Assembly: GCA_963765725.1 (NCBI GenBank)
Contig: CAVXXI010000003.1
Span: 1,488,001-1,552,000 of the forward strand
Reading direction: 5' to 3'
From: DASQEH01 sp963765725
GTDB taxonomy: Bacteria > Actinomycetota > Actinomycetes > Propionibacteriales > Nocardioidaceae
DNA: 64,000 nucleotides
Both the position numbers and the translations under genes were made by a program. Within the stretch, counting starts at the first letter, position 1. Every line of letters starts with the position of its first letter. This document shows positions 27,445 to 36,009 of this stretch, piece after piece. The notes under the pieces are model-generated. The model did no database searches. It was not told the origin of the DNA and saw nothing but the letters and a program-made list of their open reading frames with translations.

Positions 27445-28887
27445 TCACCCGTAGTCGCGCCGCACCTCGTCGCTCACGGACCGCATGACCTGCCACTCCT
27501 GGGCGACCAGGACGCCGTACGTGAACCCGTTCTCTCCTGCTGTGCTGCCCGCCGTCGCGCCGAGCCGTCTCAGGACGTCGGCGCTGACCACCGCGTCCTG
27601 GAACTCACCGAGCAGCTTCTGCAGGCTCTTGGCCTTCTTGATCGCCTGCTCGCTCTGTTGACCGAGTACGGGCTGCGCCAGCTCACACGCATAGCGGTAC
27701 CTCTTCTCCGCCTTGCGGGCCCGATGCAACAGCTCTTCGGGCGCGCCCTGCTCGAGCGCGGCACGCAACCGCTTCCGCATCCGGCGGTCGGCCTTCGCCA
27801 CGTAGGTCGAGGCGGCAGCCCGGGGGGCGTCCGCGGGCTTCGTGAAGGGGGGTTCCACCCGCCATGCCTCCAGCAGCTCGAGCAGGGCCAGGTAGCGCTT
27901 GCCGTTCATCGCCTTGCTCAGCCGTCGGTACGCCGCGGCGCGGTCCGCTGACAGCCGCGACTCGAGCCGGCTCTCAACGGGCCCGAGGACGAACTCGCCG
28001 GGCAGGCTGGCGACTGCGGTGTTGAGCCGGTCCTTAAGGATGTCGAGGTCGCGGACGGCGCCCAGTACGCCGGCGATCCACACGAGCTCCGCCTCGAGAG
28101 CTTCGGCAGCCGCGGGCTCGAAGAGCTTGCCGAACGTCCGCACGGTGCTGCGCAGGCGACGCACCGCCACCCGGGTCCGATGGACGGCGTTGACCTCCCT
28201 GCGTAGCGCCAGGTCGCCTTCGAAGATGGCTCGGTACTGGGCCTGCAGGTACTCGTCGACGAGGCCGGCGAGGCGCTTGTGGCCGACCGTGTCGGGTACG
28301 ACGTCGCCGCGCGCCCGCGCCAGCTTGGACACGCTGGCCGAGGGCTTCGCGCCTGCCTCTCGCAGCCGCTGTCCGATGACCGACAGCAGGTGCTCGTCCC
28401 CGGCGGGTCCGAGCTCGACCTCGACCTCCCGCCACTCGCGCACACCTTCGGCGTCCGCGCTCAGCACCTGCACCGTGTCGTCTGCCACCTCTGCGATGGT
28501 GGCGCCGTCGCCGTCCGTGAGCAGATTGGCGTCGCGCACGGTCGAGATCGTGACCGTCGGCGAGAGCCGCCGGCCGCGACGGATGCCGAGTAGCAGGGCC
28601 GACAACTCGCGGGGCACCGCCCGGCCCTGGGATGCGACGTGGATCTCGATCCGGCTCGACTCGGCCGGCAGCTTCAGGTGCCATCCCGCGTCCTTGCCGC
28701 CCGTGCGCCGGCGCAGCGTGATCCGATGGCGCTGCAGGAACCCCTCGGGGGTGTCGAAGTAGGTCGCCTCCAGCTCGTACCTGGACGTCTCCACGCGTTC
28801 GATCGAGGCGTCCACCGACAGGTCCGGGAGGGCGAAGTCCGACGTCACGTCGTACTTGTCCTCGCGTTCTCGGTGCTCATCGCTCAT
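27445..28887 (-). CDS. CYTH and CHAD domain-containing protein
   Basis: A 480-residue two-domain protein. The N-terminal CYTH domain (about 1-200) has the tunnel motif REREDKYDV (ExExK type), then YELEATYFDTPEGFL and ITLRRRTGG; CYTH domains handle triphosphates. The C-terminal CHAD domain (about 210-480) is all helical with basic histidine motifs VHRTRVAVRRLRSTVRTF and LHRARKAEKRYRYACEL, known to bind polyphosphate. ATG at 28887 chosen by family start. The neighbour ppgK suggests a shared role in polyphosphate use. Confidence 0.92.
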   Translation of the reverse strand: MSDEHREREDKYDVTSDFALPDLSVDASIERVETSRYELEATYFDTPEGFLQRHRITLRRRTGGKDAGWHLKLPAESSRIEIHVASQGRAVPRELSALLLGIRRGRRLSPTVTISTVRDANLLTDGDGATIAEVADDTVQVLSADAEGVREWREVEVELGPAGDEHLLSVIGQRLREAGAKPSASVSKLARARGDVVPDTVGHKRLAGLVDEYLQAQYRAIFEGDLALRREVNAVHRTRVAVRRLRSTVRTFGKLFEPAAAEALEAELVWIAGVLGAVRDLDILKDRLNTAVASLPGEFVLGPVESRLESRLSADRAAAYRRLSKAMNGKRYLALLELLEAWRVEPPFTKPADAPRAAASTYVAKADRRMRKRLRAALEQGAPEELLHRARKAEKRYRYACELAQPVLGQQSEQAIKKAKSLQKLLGEFQDAVVSADVLRRLGATAGSTAGENGFTYGVLVAQEWQVMRSVSDEVRRDYG

Positions 28888-29021
28888 GGGCGCAAACCTG
28901 TCACGATTTGCCGACCGGCGCCTCATCGGGGCGCATCTCGAGACGCCCTGTACCGGTCGCTCGCGGCGATCGCCGCCTCGCTTTACAGTGTGGTCGTCTC
29001 GCAGCCCACGGAGGAGATCGG

Positions 29022-29578
29022 ATGGCGAACGACACAGCTGGACTCGAAGCGGTACGGGCGCTGCTGACGGACTCCTTCGACCGCGTCCGTACCGCGGTGG
29101 AGTCCCTTACCAGCGACCTCACACCCGAGCTGGCCACCTATCGCCCCGACGACGACGCCAACACGGTCGCGTGGCTGCTGTGGCACCTGGCCCGGGTGCA
29201 GGACGACCACGTGTCGGAGCTCGCCGGTCTCGAGCAGGTGTGGACCTCGCGCGGGTGGGCCGGGCAGTTCGGCCTGCCGTTCGACCCCGCCGCGACCGGC
29301 TACGGCCACGACCGCGAAGAGGTGGAGCGGTGGTCGTCGAGGCCTCGTTGCTCGACGGCTACCAGGCGGACGTCCACCGGCAGACTCTCGACTACGTCCA
29401 GTCGCTGCCGGTCGCCGACCTCGACAAGGTCATCGACCGCTCGTGGGACCCGCCTGTGACGGTACGGGTACGACTTGTCAGCGTGATCGAGGACTGTCTG
29501 CAACACGTCGGGCAGGCGGCGTACCTGCGGGGAGTTGCGGAGCGGGCGAGGTCTCACCGCGCAGGCAGGGGCGCGTGA
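29022..29578 (+). CDS. DinB/DUF664-type mycothiol transferase-like protein (one-base deletion)
   Basis: The first part, MANDTAGLEAVRALLTDSF then NTVAWLLWHLARVQDDHVSEL, shows the helical bundle and metal-binding His of DinB/DUF664 proteins. Near 29322 a base appears lost; the protein continues in another frame as VVVEASLLDGYQADVHRQTL to RLVSVIEDCLQHVGQAAYLRG with the C-terminal His. Corrected length about 185 residues. The family includes mycothiol-, bacillithiol- and glutathione-S-transferase-like enzymes. GGAGGAGAT ribosome site. Its stop overlaps the following GTG. Confidence 0.8.
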
Positions 29579-30249
29579 CCCCGGGACGGGCGAAGGCCGG
29601 CGCCGGGGTGGACGCGCCGGGCGCCACGCCGTACGTACCGGACCACCCGACGCTCGAGAGCCTTCGCAGCGCTGCGCAGCAGTGCCGTGGCTGCGAGCTG
29701 TACCGGGACGCGACTCAGGCGGTGGTAGGGGAGGGGCCGACGGACGCCAGGGTGATGCTCGTGGGCGAGCAGCCCGGTGACAAGGAGGACCTGGCCGGCA
29801 AGCCCTTCGTCGGCCCCGCCGGCCAGCTGCTCGTCAAGGCACTCGACGCCGCCGGAATGCCCCGCGATGCGGTCTTCCGGACCAACGTTGTCAAGCATTT
29901 CCGCTTCTCTGAGGTACGGGGCAAGCAACGCATCCACAAGTCGCCCGACCTGGTGCACATGACGGCGTGCATGCCCTGGCTGTCGGCCGAGCTGTCGTTG
30001 GTCGCCCCGCAGGGGGTCGTGCTACTCGGCGCCACGGCCGGCAAGGCGATCCTGGGCCGCTCGTTCAAGGTCACGCAGAGCCGCGGACAGCTGCTGCCCT
30101 GGCCGGCGGGCATCTCCGACGCCGAGCGCCTCCCGGACTGGCTGCTGGCCACCACGCATCCGTCCGCGGTGCTGCGGTCCCGGGAGCGAGAGGCGGCGTT
30201 CGAAGGCCTGGTCAGTGACCTGAAGGTGGCGGTCGGCGCGCTGTCGTGA
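29575..30249 (+). CDS. UdgX-like uracil-DNA glycosylase
   Basis: A 224-residue family 4/UdgX glycosylase. Motif A is GEQPG at 64-68 in VGEQPGDKEDLAGKPFVG, and the later active-site motif is HPSA at 195-198. Between them is GKQRIHKSP with His121, aligned with the KRRIH loop whose His attaches covalently to DNA in UdgX. Cluster ligands are likely Cys37, Cys40 and Cys132, with VKHF at 106-109 where ordinary family 4 enzymes have a Cys. The GTG overlaps the stop of the upstream gene. UdgX rather than UDG-4 is favoured by these two features. Confidence 0.85.
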   Translation: MTPGRAKAGAGVDAPGATPYVPDHPTLESLRSAAQQCRGCELYRDATQAVVGEGPTDARVMLVGEQPGDKEDLAGKPFVGPAGQLLVKALDAAGMPRDAVFRTNVVKHFRFSEVRGKQRIHKSPDLVHMTACMPWLSAELSLVAPQGVVLLGATAGKAILGRSFKVTQSRGQLLPWPAGISDAERLPDWLLATTHPSAVLRSREREAAFEGLVSDLKVAVGALS

Positions 30250-30330
30250 CCAGCGCGACGTCATGCTCGAGCTCTAGAAGTGATGGCCAGACGACGGCGC
30301 GTCGTGACGTGGCCTCGGCCCGTGTGTCTC

Positions 30331-31119
30331 TCAGGAGAGGTCGACGACGACAGGGGCGTGGTCGCTGGCGCCCTTGCCCTTGCGGGCCTGCCGATCGATC
30401 GTGGCGCCCGAAACCCGAGTCGCGAGGGCCGGACTGGCCAGACAGAAGTCGATGCGCATCCCTTCTCGCCGGGGAAAGCGCAGCTGCGTGTAGTCCCAGT
30501 ACGTGTACACGCCGGGACCAGGCGTGTACGGGCGAACGACGTCGGTGAACCCTGCCTCGGACAAGGCGAAGAACGCACTGCGCTCGGGAGCGGACACGTG
30601 GGTCGAGGTGGCGAATACCCCGATGTCCCAGACGTCGTCGTCGTACGGGGCGATGTTCCAGTCACCCATGAGGGCCACCTGAGCCGACGGATCCGCCGCC
30701 AGCCAAGCCTCGCCCGCTGTCCGCAGGGCGGCCAGCCACCTGAGCTTGTACGCGAGATGTGGGTGCGCCAGCTGACGGCCGTTGGGCACGTACACGCTCC
30801 AGATGCGCACACCGCCACAGGTCGCTCCCAACGCGCGGGTCTCGATCTCGGGCGGATCGCCCCACGTCGGCTGCCCTGCGAACGACCTCTCGATGTCGGT
30901 GATGCCCACCCGCGAGACGATGGCGACACCGTTCCACTGAGATGTGCCGTGGGAGACCGACTCGTACCCGATGCTCTCGAAGATGAGCGCCGGGAACTGG
31001 TCCTCGCGGCACTTCGTCTCCTGGATCGCCAGCACGTCGACGTCGCTGTCCTGCAGCCATTGCACGACCCGGTCCAACCGTGCCCGGATCGAGTTCACGT
31101 TCCAGGTCGCGATGCGCAT
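30331..31119 (-). CDS. xthA: Exodeoxyribonuclease III
   Basis: A 262-residue AP endonuclease/3' exonuclease of base excision repair. It begins MRIATWNVNSIRARLDRVV, then LAIQETKCREDQFP with the metal-binding Glu, MGDWNIAPYDDDVWD with Asp/Asn, and near the end ASDHAPVVVDL with the catalytic His. It converges on the UdgX-like gene; both act on uracil or AP sites. The ATG at 31119 is the family start; a TTG slightly upstream is also in frame. Confidence 0.95.
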   Translation of the reverse strand: MRIATWNVNSIRARLDRVVQWLQDSDVDVLAIQETKCREDQFPALIFESIGYESVSHGTSQWNGVAIVSRVGITDIERSFAGQPTWGDPPEIETRALGATCGGVRIWSVYVPNGRQLAHPHLAYKLRWLAALRTAGEAWLAADPSAQVALMGDWNIAPYDDDVWDIGVFATSTHVSAPERSAFFALSEAGFTDVVRPYTPGPGVYTYWDYTQLRFPRREGMRIDFCLASPALATRVSGATIDRQARKGKGASDHAPVVVDLS

Positions 31120-31166
31120 CCCGGTCAACGTACCGTGTCCGCGCCGCGCCCCGCCCGATGTGGATC

Positions 31167-31221
31167 GAAACGCTGTGGGCGGTCACGGCCCGGGGCGTTC
31201 CCGCGGGGGCGTTGAAACGCT
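31167..31221. promoter_or_regulatory. Direct repeat GAAACGCT upstream of the permease
   Basis: GAAACGCT occurs at 31167-31174 and 31214-31221, 47 bp apart, in the 154-nt gap between xthA and the permease. The second copy abuts TAGGTT, a possible -10 box. It may be a regulator site; support is limited to the repeat itself. Confidence 0.3.
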
Positions 31222-31273
31222 AGGTTAACAAGCGCGCAACCCCGCTGACGGGTTTCCACTTGAGGATGTGCTC

Positions 31274-32683
31274 ATGTCTACTGCGGTGAATGTCGGGTCG
31301 GGCGACGAGATCATCCGGGACTACGGCGACAAGGTCGTGGCGATCGAGCCGGGTGGTGTCGAGTTCATCCCGCTCAACGAGCGCCACGGCAGTCCGCTCC
31401 AGCTGGTCTGGACCTGGGCGTCGCCGAACATGGAGTTCGCCACCATCGGTGTCGGCATCCTCGGAGTCCTCTTCTGGGGCTTGACGTTCTGGCAGTGTGT
31501 GCTGGCGATCGTCGTCGGCACCGCGCTGGGCGCCACCACTCACGGGGTCTTGTCGACCTGGGGTCCGAAGAGCGGGCTCTGCCAGATGGTGCTCAGCCGT
31601 AGCGGCTTCGGCTTCCTCGGCAACATCCTCCCAGCCGGGATCAACGCCCTGGCCGCGGGCATCGGCTGGTTCGCCGTCAACAGCATCAGCGGCGCCCTCG
31701 CGCTGAACTCGCTGGTCAGCGGACTGCCCAAGAGCCTGTGCCTCATCATCGTGGTGGTCGCACAGCTGGCCATCGCGTTCCTGGGTCACAACCTGGTCCA
31801 TGCCTTCGAGCGGTACGCCTTCCCGGTGCTCGCTGTGATCTTCGTGATCTCGTCGGTCATCGTGCTATCGAAGTCGCACCCTGGTGCCGCCGCCCTGCCT
31901 GACCCGAATGAGCCGACGATCGGCGGCTTTCTGATCATGGTCGGCGCAGCCTTCGGGTACGCCTGTGGCTGGAATCCCTACGCCTCCGACTACACCCGCT
32001 ACCTGCCGCCGCGGACCAGGGCACTGCCGGTGGCGCTGTGCGCCGGCCTCGGTTTGTTCGTCTCGTGCGTGCTGCTCGAGGTCGCCGGCGCCGCTGCAGT
32101 CACGGCCGGCGGCACCGAGGTTGCGCCCGGCGCGTTCACGGGGGAGCTGCCGACGTTCCTCGCGAAGCTGACGCTGCTCGCCATCTGCCTCGGTGCGATT
32201 GCGGCGAACGCGCTCAACGTGTACTCAGGGGCGATGTCGTTCATGGCCATGGGCGTGCGGCTCCCGACCCGGCTGGCTCGGGCCGTCGTCGCGCTGGCCC
32301 TGGGCACCATCGGCTTGGTCGTGGCCCTCTTCGGCCTCGGCAACGCCGGCCAGAACTACGAGAACTTCCTGCTCATCATCTCCTACTGGATCGCGCCGTG
32401 GCTGGGCGTCGTGCTGACCGACCGCTGGCTGCGACGTGGCGAGGACTCGGCCTTGCGCTACACCCGGGCTTCTGTCAACTGGGCCGGCCCCGTCGCGATG
32501 CTGCTCGGGATGGTGATCTCGATCTGGCTCTTCGCCAACCAGGTCAAGTATCACGGGCTCGTGCCGAAGGCCCATCACGGAGTTGGCGACATCACCTTCG
32601 AGGTCGGCTTCGTCATCGCCGCGGTCGTGTACGCGGTCCTGTACCGGGCGCTCGGCTCGCAGCGCGAGCGCACCGCACCTTAG
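31274..32683 (+). CDS. NCS1 family purine/cytosine permease
   Basis: A 469-residue, roughly twelve-helix transporter. PLNERHGSPLQLVWTWASPN near residue 35 is the usual NCS1 opening, followed by STWGPKSGLCQMVLSRSGFGFLG and later GWNPYASDYTRYLPP, a substrate-site motif of the CodB/FCY2 branch. These symporters import cytosine, purines or related bases; the exact substrate is open. ATG at 31274 chosen; a GTG at 31268 is also in frame. No catabolic neighbour hints at the substrate. Confidence 0.9.
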   Translation: MSTAVNVGSGDEIIRDYGDKVVAIEPGGVEFIPLNERHGSPLQLVWTWASPNMEFATIGVGILGVLFWGLTFWQCVLAIVVGTALGATTHGVLSTWGPKSGLCQMVLSRSGFGFLGNILPAGINALAAGIGWFAVNSISGALALNSLVSGLPKSLCLIIVVVAQLAIAFLGHNLVHAFERYAFPVLAVIFVISSVIVLSKSHPGAAALPDPNEPTIGGFLIMVGAAFGYACGWNPYASDYTRYLPPRTRALPVALCAGLGLFVSCVLLEVAGAAAVTAGGTEVAPGAFTGELPTFLAKLTLLAICLGAIAANALNVYSGAMSFMAMGVRLPTRLARAVVALALGTIGLVVALFGLGNAGQNYENFLLIISYWIAPWLGVVLTDRWLRRGEDSALRYTRASVNWAGPVAMLLGMVISIWLFANQVKYHGLVPKAHHGVGDITFEVGFVIAAVVYAVLYRALGSQRERTAP

Positions 32684-32684
32684 G

Positions 32685-32783
32685 CAAATCTCCGGTCGAG
32701 CGGGCGCAAATGTCGGCTCGAGCGGGCGCAAATGTGTGGTCGAGCGGGCAGGAATGTCCGTCGAGCGGGCGCAGATGCCTCGC
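32685..32783. repeat. 22-bp repeat array D, CGAG orientation only
   Basis: A half unit (CAAATCTCCGGT) is followed by four units starting at 32697, 32719, 32741 and 32762, with core GAGCGGGCGCAAATGT. The array sits exactly between two convergent genes (permease and Xi-class GST). No opposite arm is present. Confidence 0.85.
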
Positions 32784-32793
32784 CTGGCAGCCG

Positions 32794-33834
32794 CTACAGG
32801 GGCGTGTGGTCCGCGGGTACCGCCTCCGCGCCCGACGTCGGCCCGGGCGGGGTGCCGTCGCCGAACGGACGACCGCCCAGCTCCTCACGTCCGTGCGGCT
32901 CGAGCCAGTTGGAGAAGTCGGGTCCCTTGGGGACGATCTGCGTCGGGTTGATGTCGGTGTGGACGATGTAGTAGTGCTGCTTGATCTGCACGAAGTCCGT
33001 CGTGTCACCGAAGCCCGGCGTCTGGAACAGGTCACGGGCGTACGCCCACAGCACCGGCATCTCGCTGAGCTTCTGGCGGTTGCACTTGAAATGGCCGTGG
33101 TACACGGCGTCGAACCGGGCGAGAGTGGTGAACAACCTGACGTCCGCCTCGGTGATGGTGTCGCCTACCAGGTACCGCGACGTGCTGAGCCGGTCGCTCA
33201 GCCAGTCCATCCGCGCGAACAGCCGGTCGTACGCCCGCTCGTACGCCGTCTGTGAGCCCGCGAACCCGCAGCGGTACACGCCGTTGTTGACGTCGCGGAA
33301 GACGAGCTGGGCGACCTCGTCGATCTCGCCTCGGAGTGCCTCCGGGTATAGGTCGGGCGCGCCGTCGCGGTGGTACCGGCGCCACTGAGTCGACAGGTCC
33401 AGGGTGATCTGCGGGTAGTCGTTCGTCACGACCTGCCCGGTCGGGATATCGACGATGGCGGGGACGGTGACTCCGCGCTCGTAGCCGGGGAACCTCGCGA
33501 AGTACGCCTCCTGCAGCCGCTTGATGCCGAGCACCGGGTCGACGCCGTCAGGGTCGAGATCGAAGGTCCAGCTCCGCTTGTCGTGGGTCGGCCCGCACAG
33601 CCCCATCGAGATCAGGTCCTCGAGGCCGAGCAGCCGCCGGACGATGATCGCGCGATTGGCCCACGGGCAAGCACGCGCCGCGACGAGCCGGTAACGCCCC
33701 GGCTCGACGGGGTAGCCGTCCTGCGCGTCGAGGGTGATGCGCGTCTTGATGTAGTTCGTGTCGCGCTTGAAGTCCTCGCCCTGCTTGACGTACGCGCTTT
33801 CGGTGGGCGGGTCGTCGGTGTCCTGCGCGCTCAT
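32794..33834 (-). CDS. Xi-class glutathione S-transferase family (glutathionyl/mycothiyl-hydroquinone reductase-like)
   Basis: A 346-residue protein. The N-terminal thioredoxin-like domain holds the Xi-class active site ACPWANR with Cys56; the helical domain includes RYLVGDTITEADVRLFTTLARFD and YHGHFKCNR. Xi-class enzymes reduce thiol-hydroquinone conjugates. In a mycothiol-using organism the thiol partner may be mycothiol, which is inference. The ATG at 33834 follows GGACGGG; another ATG at 33861 is possible. Confidence 0.88.
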   Translation of the reverse strand: MSAQDTDDPPTESAYVKQGEDFKRDTNYIKTRITLDAQDGYPVEPGRYRLVAARACPWANRAIIVRRLLGLEDLISMGLCGPTHDKRSWTFDLDPDGVDPVLGIKRLQEAYFARFPGYERGVTVPAIVDIPTGQVVTNDYPQITLDLSTQWRRYHRDGAPDLYPEALRGEIDEVAQLVFRDVNNGVYRCGFAGSQTAYERAYDRLFARMDWLSDRLSTSRYLVGDTITEADVRLFTTLARFDAVYHGHFKCNRQKLSEMPVLWAYARDLFQTPGFGDTTDFVQIKQHYYIVHTDINPTQIVPKGPDFSNWLEPHGREELGGRPFGDGTPPGPTSGAEAVPADHTPL

Positions 33835-33944
33835 GTGTCCCGTCCTGCTCGGTGCTGTCATGAAATGAGGGTTCGCCGCGTAGGCGAGCGGTTCCGAGGC
33901 ATCTATCCCGGGGTGCGGCGGCGAGCCGCCCTTACCGCTCAAGC

Positions 33945-34853
33945 CTAAGCCGTGCCTGCGATGCTCGCCGCGACGGAGCTGATCTCGGCCGGGCCCACTC
34001 GGCAGCAGCCGCCGACCAGCCGTGCGCCGCGCGCTACCCAGTCCTCGACCTGTCCCTCTGCGAACGTGGCCGAGCCTGTCCATGCTCGCTGGGTGGCATC
34101 CCAGCCCTCACCGCTGTTGGGGTACACGACCACGGGCTTGCCACTGGCGGCTGCGGCGGAGGTGACCAGCTCCGCGACGTCGGCGGGAGCGGTGCAGTTC
34201 ACCCCGACCGCGATGACCTCGGCCACGTCGCGGGCCATGGTGAACGCCTCGCTCGCCGGCTCACCGGCCCGGGTACGGTCCCCGTCACAGGTGAGGGAGA
34301 GCCAGCAGGTCGTCCCGGTTCCGTCGATCTCGGCGAGCAGGGCTTCGACCTCTGCCAGGCATGGAACCGTCTCGAGCGCAAGGAGATCGGCGCCGGCGTC
34401 GGCGAGCACGGCCAGTCGAGGCGCGTGCCAGCGGCGAAGCTCGTCGACCGAAAGCCCATAGGTGCCCCTGTACTCGGAGCCGTCGGCCATCGCCGCGCCG
34501 TACGGCCCGATCGACGCAGCGACCCAGCGCGGGGACTCGTCGGCCACCTCGTCGCGCGCCCGCTCCGCGAGGTGCACGCTGCGGCGCAGCAGGGCCTCGG
34601 TCTGCGTGCGATCGATGCCCAGGGCGTCGAGCTCCTCGAACGAGGCCTGGTACGACGAGGTGATCGCGACGCGTGCGCCCGCCTCGAAGTAGCGACGGTG
34701 CGCCTCGACGATCGCCGCGGGATCGTCGAGCAGCAGCCTGGCGGACCACAGCGAAGAGGACAAGTCGTGGCCTTGGGCCTCGAGCTGGGTCGCCAGGCCA
34801 CCGTCCAGGACGACCGGCCCAACGGCCAGGGCCTCGGCCAGCCCCGCCCTCAT
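33945..34853 (-). CDS. mmuM: Homocysteine S-methyltransferase
   Basis: A 302-residue zinc methyltransferase that makes methionine from homocysteine, with S-methylmethionine or SAM as donor. It begins ALAVGPVVLDGGLATQLEAQG; the zinc ligands are the Cys of GVNCTAP and the pair in LVGGCCRVGP near the C-terminus. The ATG at 34853 overlaps the stop of the upstream membrane-protein gene by 4 nt, so three genes on this strand look like one operon. Confidence 0.93.
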   Translation of the reverse strand: MRAGLAEALAVGPVVLDGGLATQLEAQGHDLSSSLWSARLLLDDPAAIVEAHRRYFEAGARVAITSSYQASFEELDALGIDRTQTEALLRRSVHLAERARDEVADESPRWVAASIGPYGAAMADGSEYRGTYGLSVDELRRWHAPRLAVLADAGADLLALETVPCLAEVEALLAEIDGTGTTCWLSLTCDGDRTRAGEPASEAFTMARDVAEVIAVGVNCTAPADVAELVTSAAAASGKPVVVYPNSGEGWDATQRAWTGSATFAEGQVEDWVARGARLVGGCCRVGPAEISSVAASIAGTA

Positions 34854-35323
34854 GGCGACAACGGGCGGACGTCGTCGTGGGCGGCACGAGTCTGCCGGAT
34901 CTGGCTTCGCAGCCACAGCAGGCCGCAGATCGGCAGCACGGCCGGCACGAACCCGTACCCGATGCCGTAGTCGGACCAGACGGTGGCGTCGGGGAACCAG
35001 TCCGGCTTGACGAGGCTCAGCGTGCCGATGACGAGTACACCTGAGAGCTCGAACCACAGCAGCACGCTCGCCAGCGCCGTCTGGCCCCTGGCTGCCCGGG
35101 CAATGGCGTACCACCCGGCGGCGTAGGTGCACGCGGCCGCGGCAGACAGGCCGTACGCGAGCGGCGCCTCGCTCGCCTGCGTCGCAAGCTGTACGCCGCT
35201 GCGGGCGCCGGCAGCCAGGGTGAACAGCGCGTACACCGCGATCAGGACGCGGTGCGGTCCCGTTCGGGGGGCCGTCGGGCTGGTCGGCGTGGCCTCCTGC
35301 GGGCGCGTCGTCCGGTCAGGCAT
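34850..35323 (-). CDS. Integral membrane protein of unknown function
   Basis: A 157-residue protein with four membrane helices (VLIAVYALFTLAAGAR, YGLSAAAACTYAAGWYAIA, ALASVLLWFELSGVLVIGTL, GFVPAVLPICGLLWL). The PDWFPDATVWSDYGIGYG loop between helices three and four is Trp/Tyr-rich. No family recognised with certainty. It overlaps the upstream membrane-protein gene by 8 nt and mmuM by 4 nt. Confidence 0.75.
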   Translation of the reverse strand: MPDRTTRPQEATPTSPTAPRTGPHRVLIAVYALFTLAAGARSGVQLATQASEAPLAYGLSAAAACTYAAGWYAIARAARGQTALASVLLWFELSGVLVIGTLSLVKPDWFPDATVWSDYGIGYGFVPAVLPICGLLWLRSQIRQTRAAHDDVRPLSP

Positions 35324-35756
35324 GTCCGGACCAGGTCATCTCGACTCGGATCGCGATGACGACCAGCGCCAAGCACGCCACGCCGACGACGGCCGTCGAC
35401 CAGTGGCTGCGGTCGTCAGCCAAGGTTCCCACCATGACGGGGAGCAGCCCAACGGATGTGAGGAGGTACGCCACGTGGGTGACGCCGGGGTACGGGTGCG
35501 AGCCGGAGACCATCGCGCCGACTCCCAGCATGGCCCGTATGACCAGCGCCCCCTCGAGGACCAGGACGAGCTTGTCCAGCAGCGGTGACCGGGGGCGCCT
35601 GAGCGTGAAGCCGATCGCCGCCACGAGCGCCACGCATCCCGCGTAGATCGCGATCGCGACGGAGAGCCCGTCGATGGTGACCTCCTTCGTGTAGGGCGTC
35701 GAGCGGCTGCTTTGCGGCCACCCGAACCGGTTCAGGGTCGTGAGAGCGGCCTTCAC
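35316..35756 (-). CDS. Integral membrane protein of unknown function, operon head
   Basis: About 146 residues from a GTG at 35756, with four helices (LSVAIAIYAGCVALVAAIGF, LVLEGALVIRAMLGVGAMV, VTHVAYLLTSVGLLPVMVG, STAVVGVACLALVVIAI). A strong AAGGAGG site lies just before VTIDGLSV but no ordinary start codon follows it, so either the GTG further upstream is used or a start codon has been changed. The first 27 residues are not hydrophobic. It leads the three-gene operon ending in mmuM. Confidence 0.6.
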   Translation of the reverse strand: MKAALTTLNRFGWPQSSRSTPYTKEVTIDGLSVAIAIYAGCVALVAAIGFTLRRPRSPLLDKLVLVLEGALVIRAMLGVGAMVSGSHPYPGVTHVAYLLTSVGLLPVMVGTLADDRSHWSTAVVGVACLALVVIAIRVEMTWSGHA

Positions 35757-36009
35757 GAGCTCCGCCCAGTCGTCTCCGAGCGGCCTGATGCCGTCACATG
35801 TCCCTGCCTGAAGCGTAGGTCGGCGCGCGTCCTGTCCTCGCGGCGGCCGCCGGTCTCGGCATGTGGGCGGACTCACGCCTCGAACCGGCGTTCTGAGTGG
35901 AGGTCCGGAGTGAGGACCCGTAGCCTGGAAGTGATGGCCCGGAAGTGGCCATGGCATGACGACGAGGGCGGGGGGCTCGAGCCACCACCCGATCTGCAGG
36001 AGAGGATGT

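Noticed and set aside
28888..28912. Extra 22-bp repeat unit before the CYTH-CHAD gene (GGGCGCAAACCTGTC)
   Set aside because: A single weak match without a neighbour in phase; it can arise by chance at this composition.
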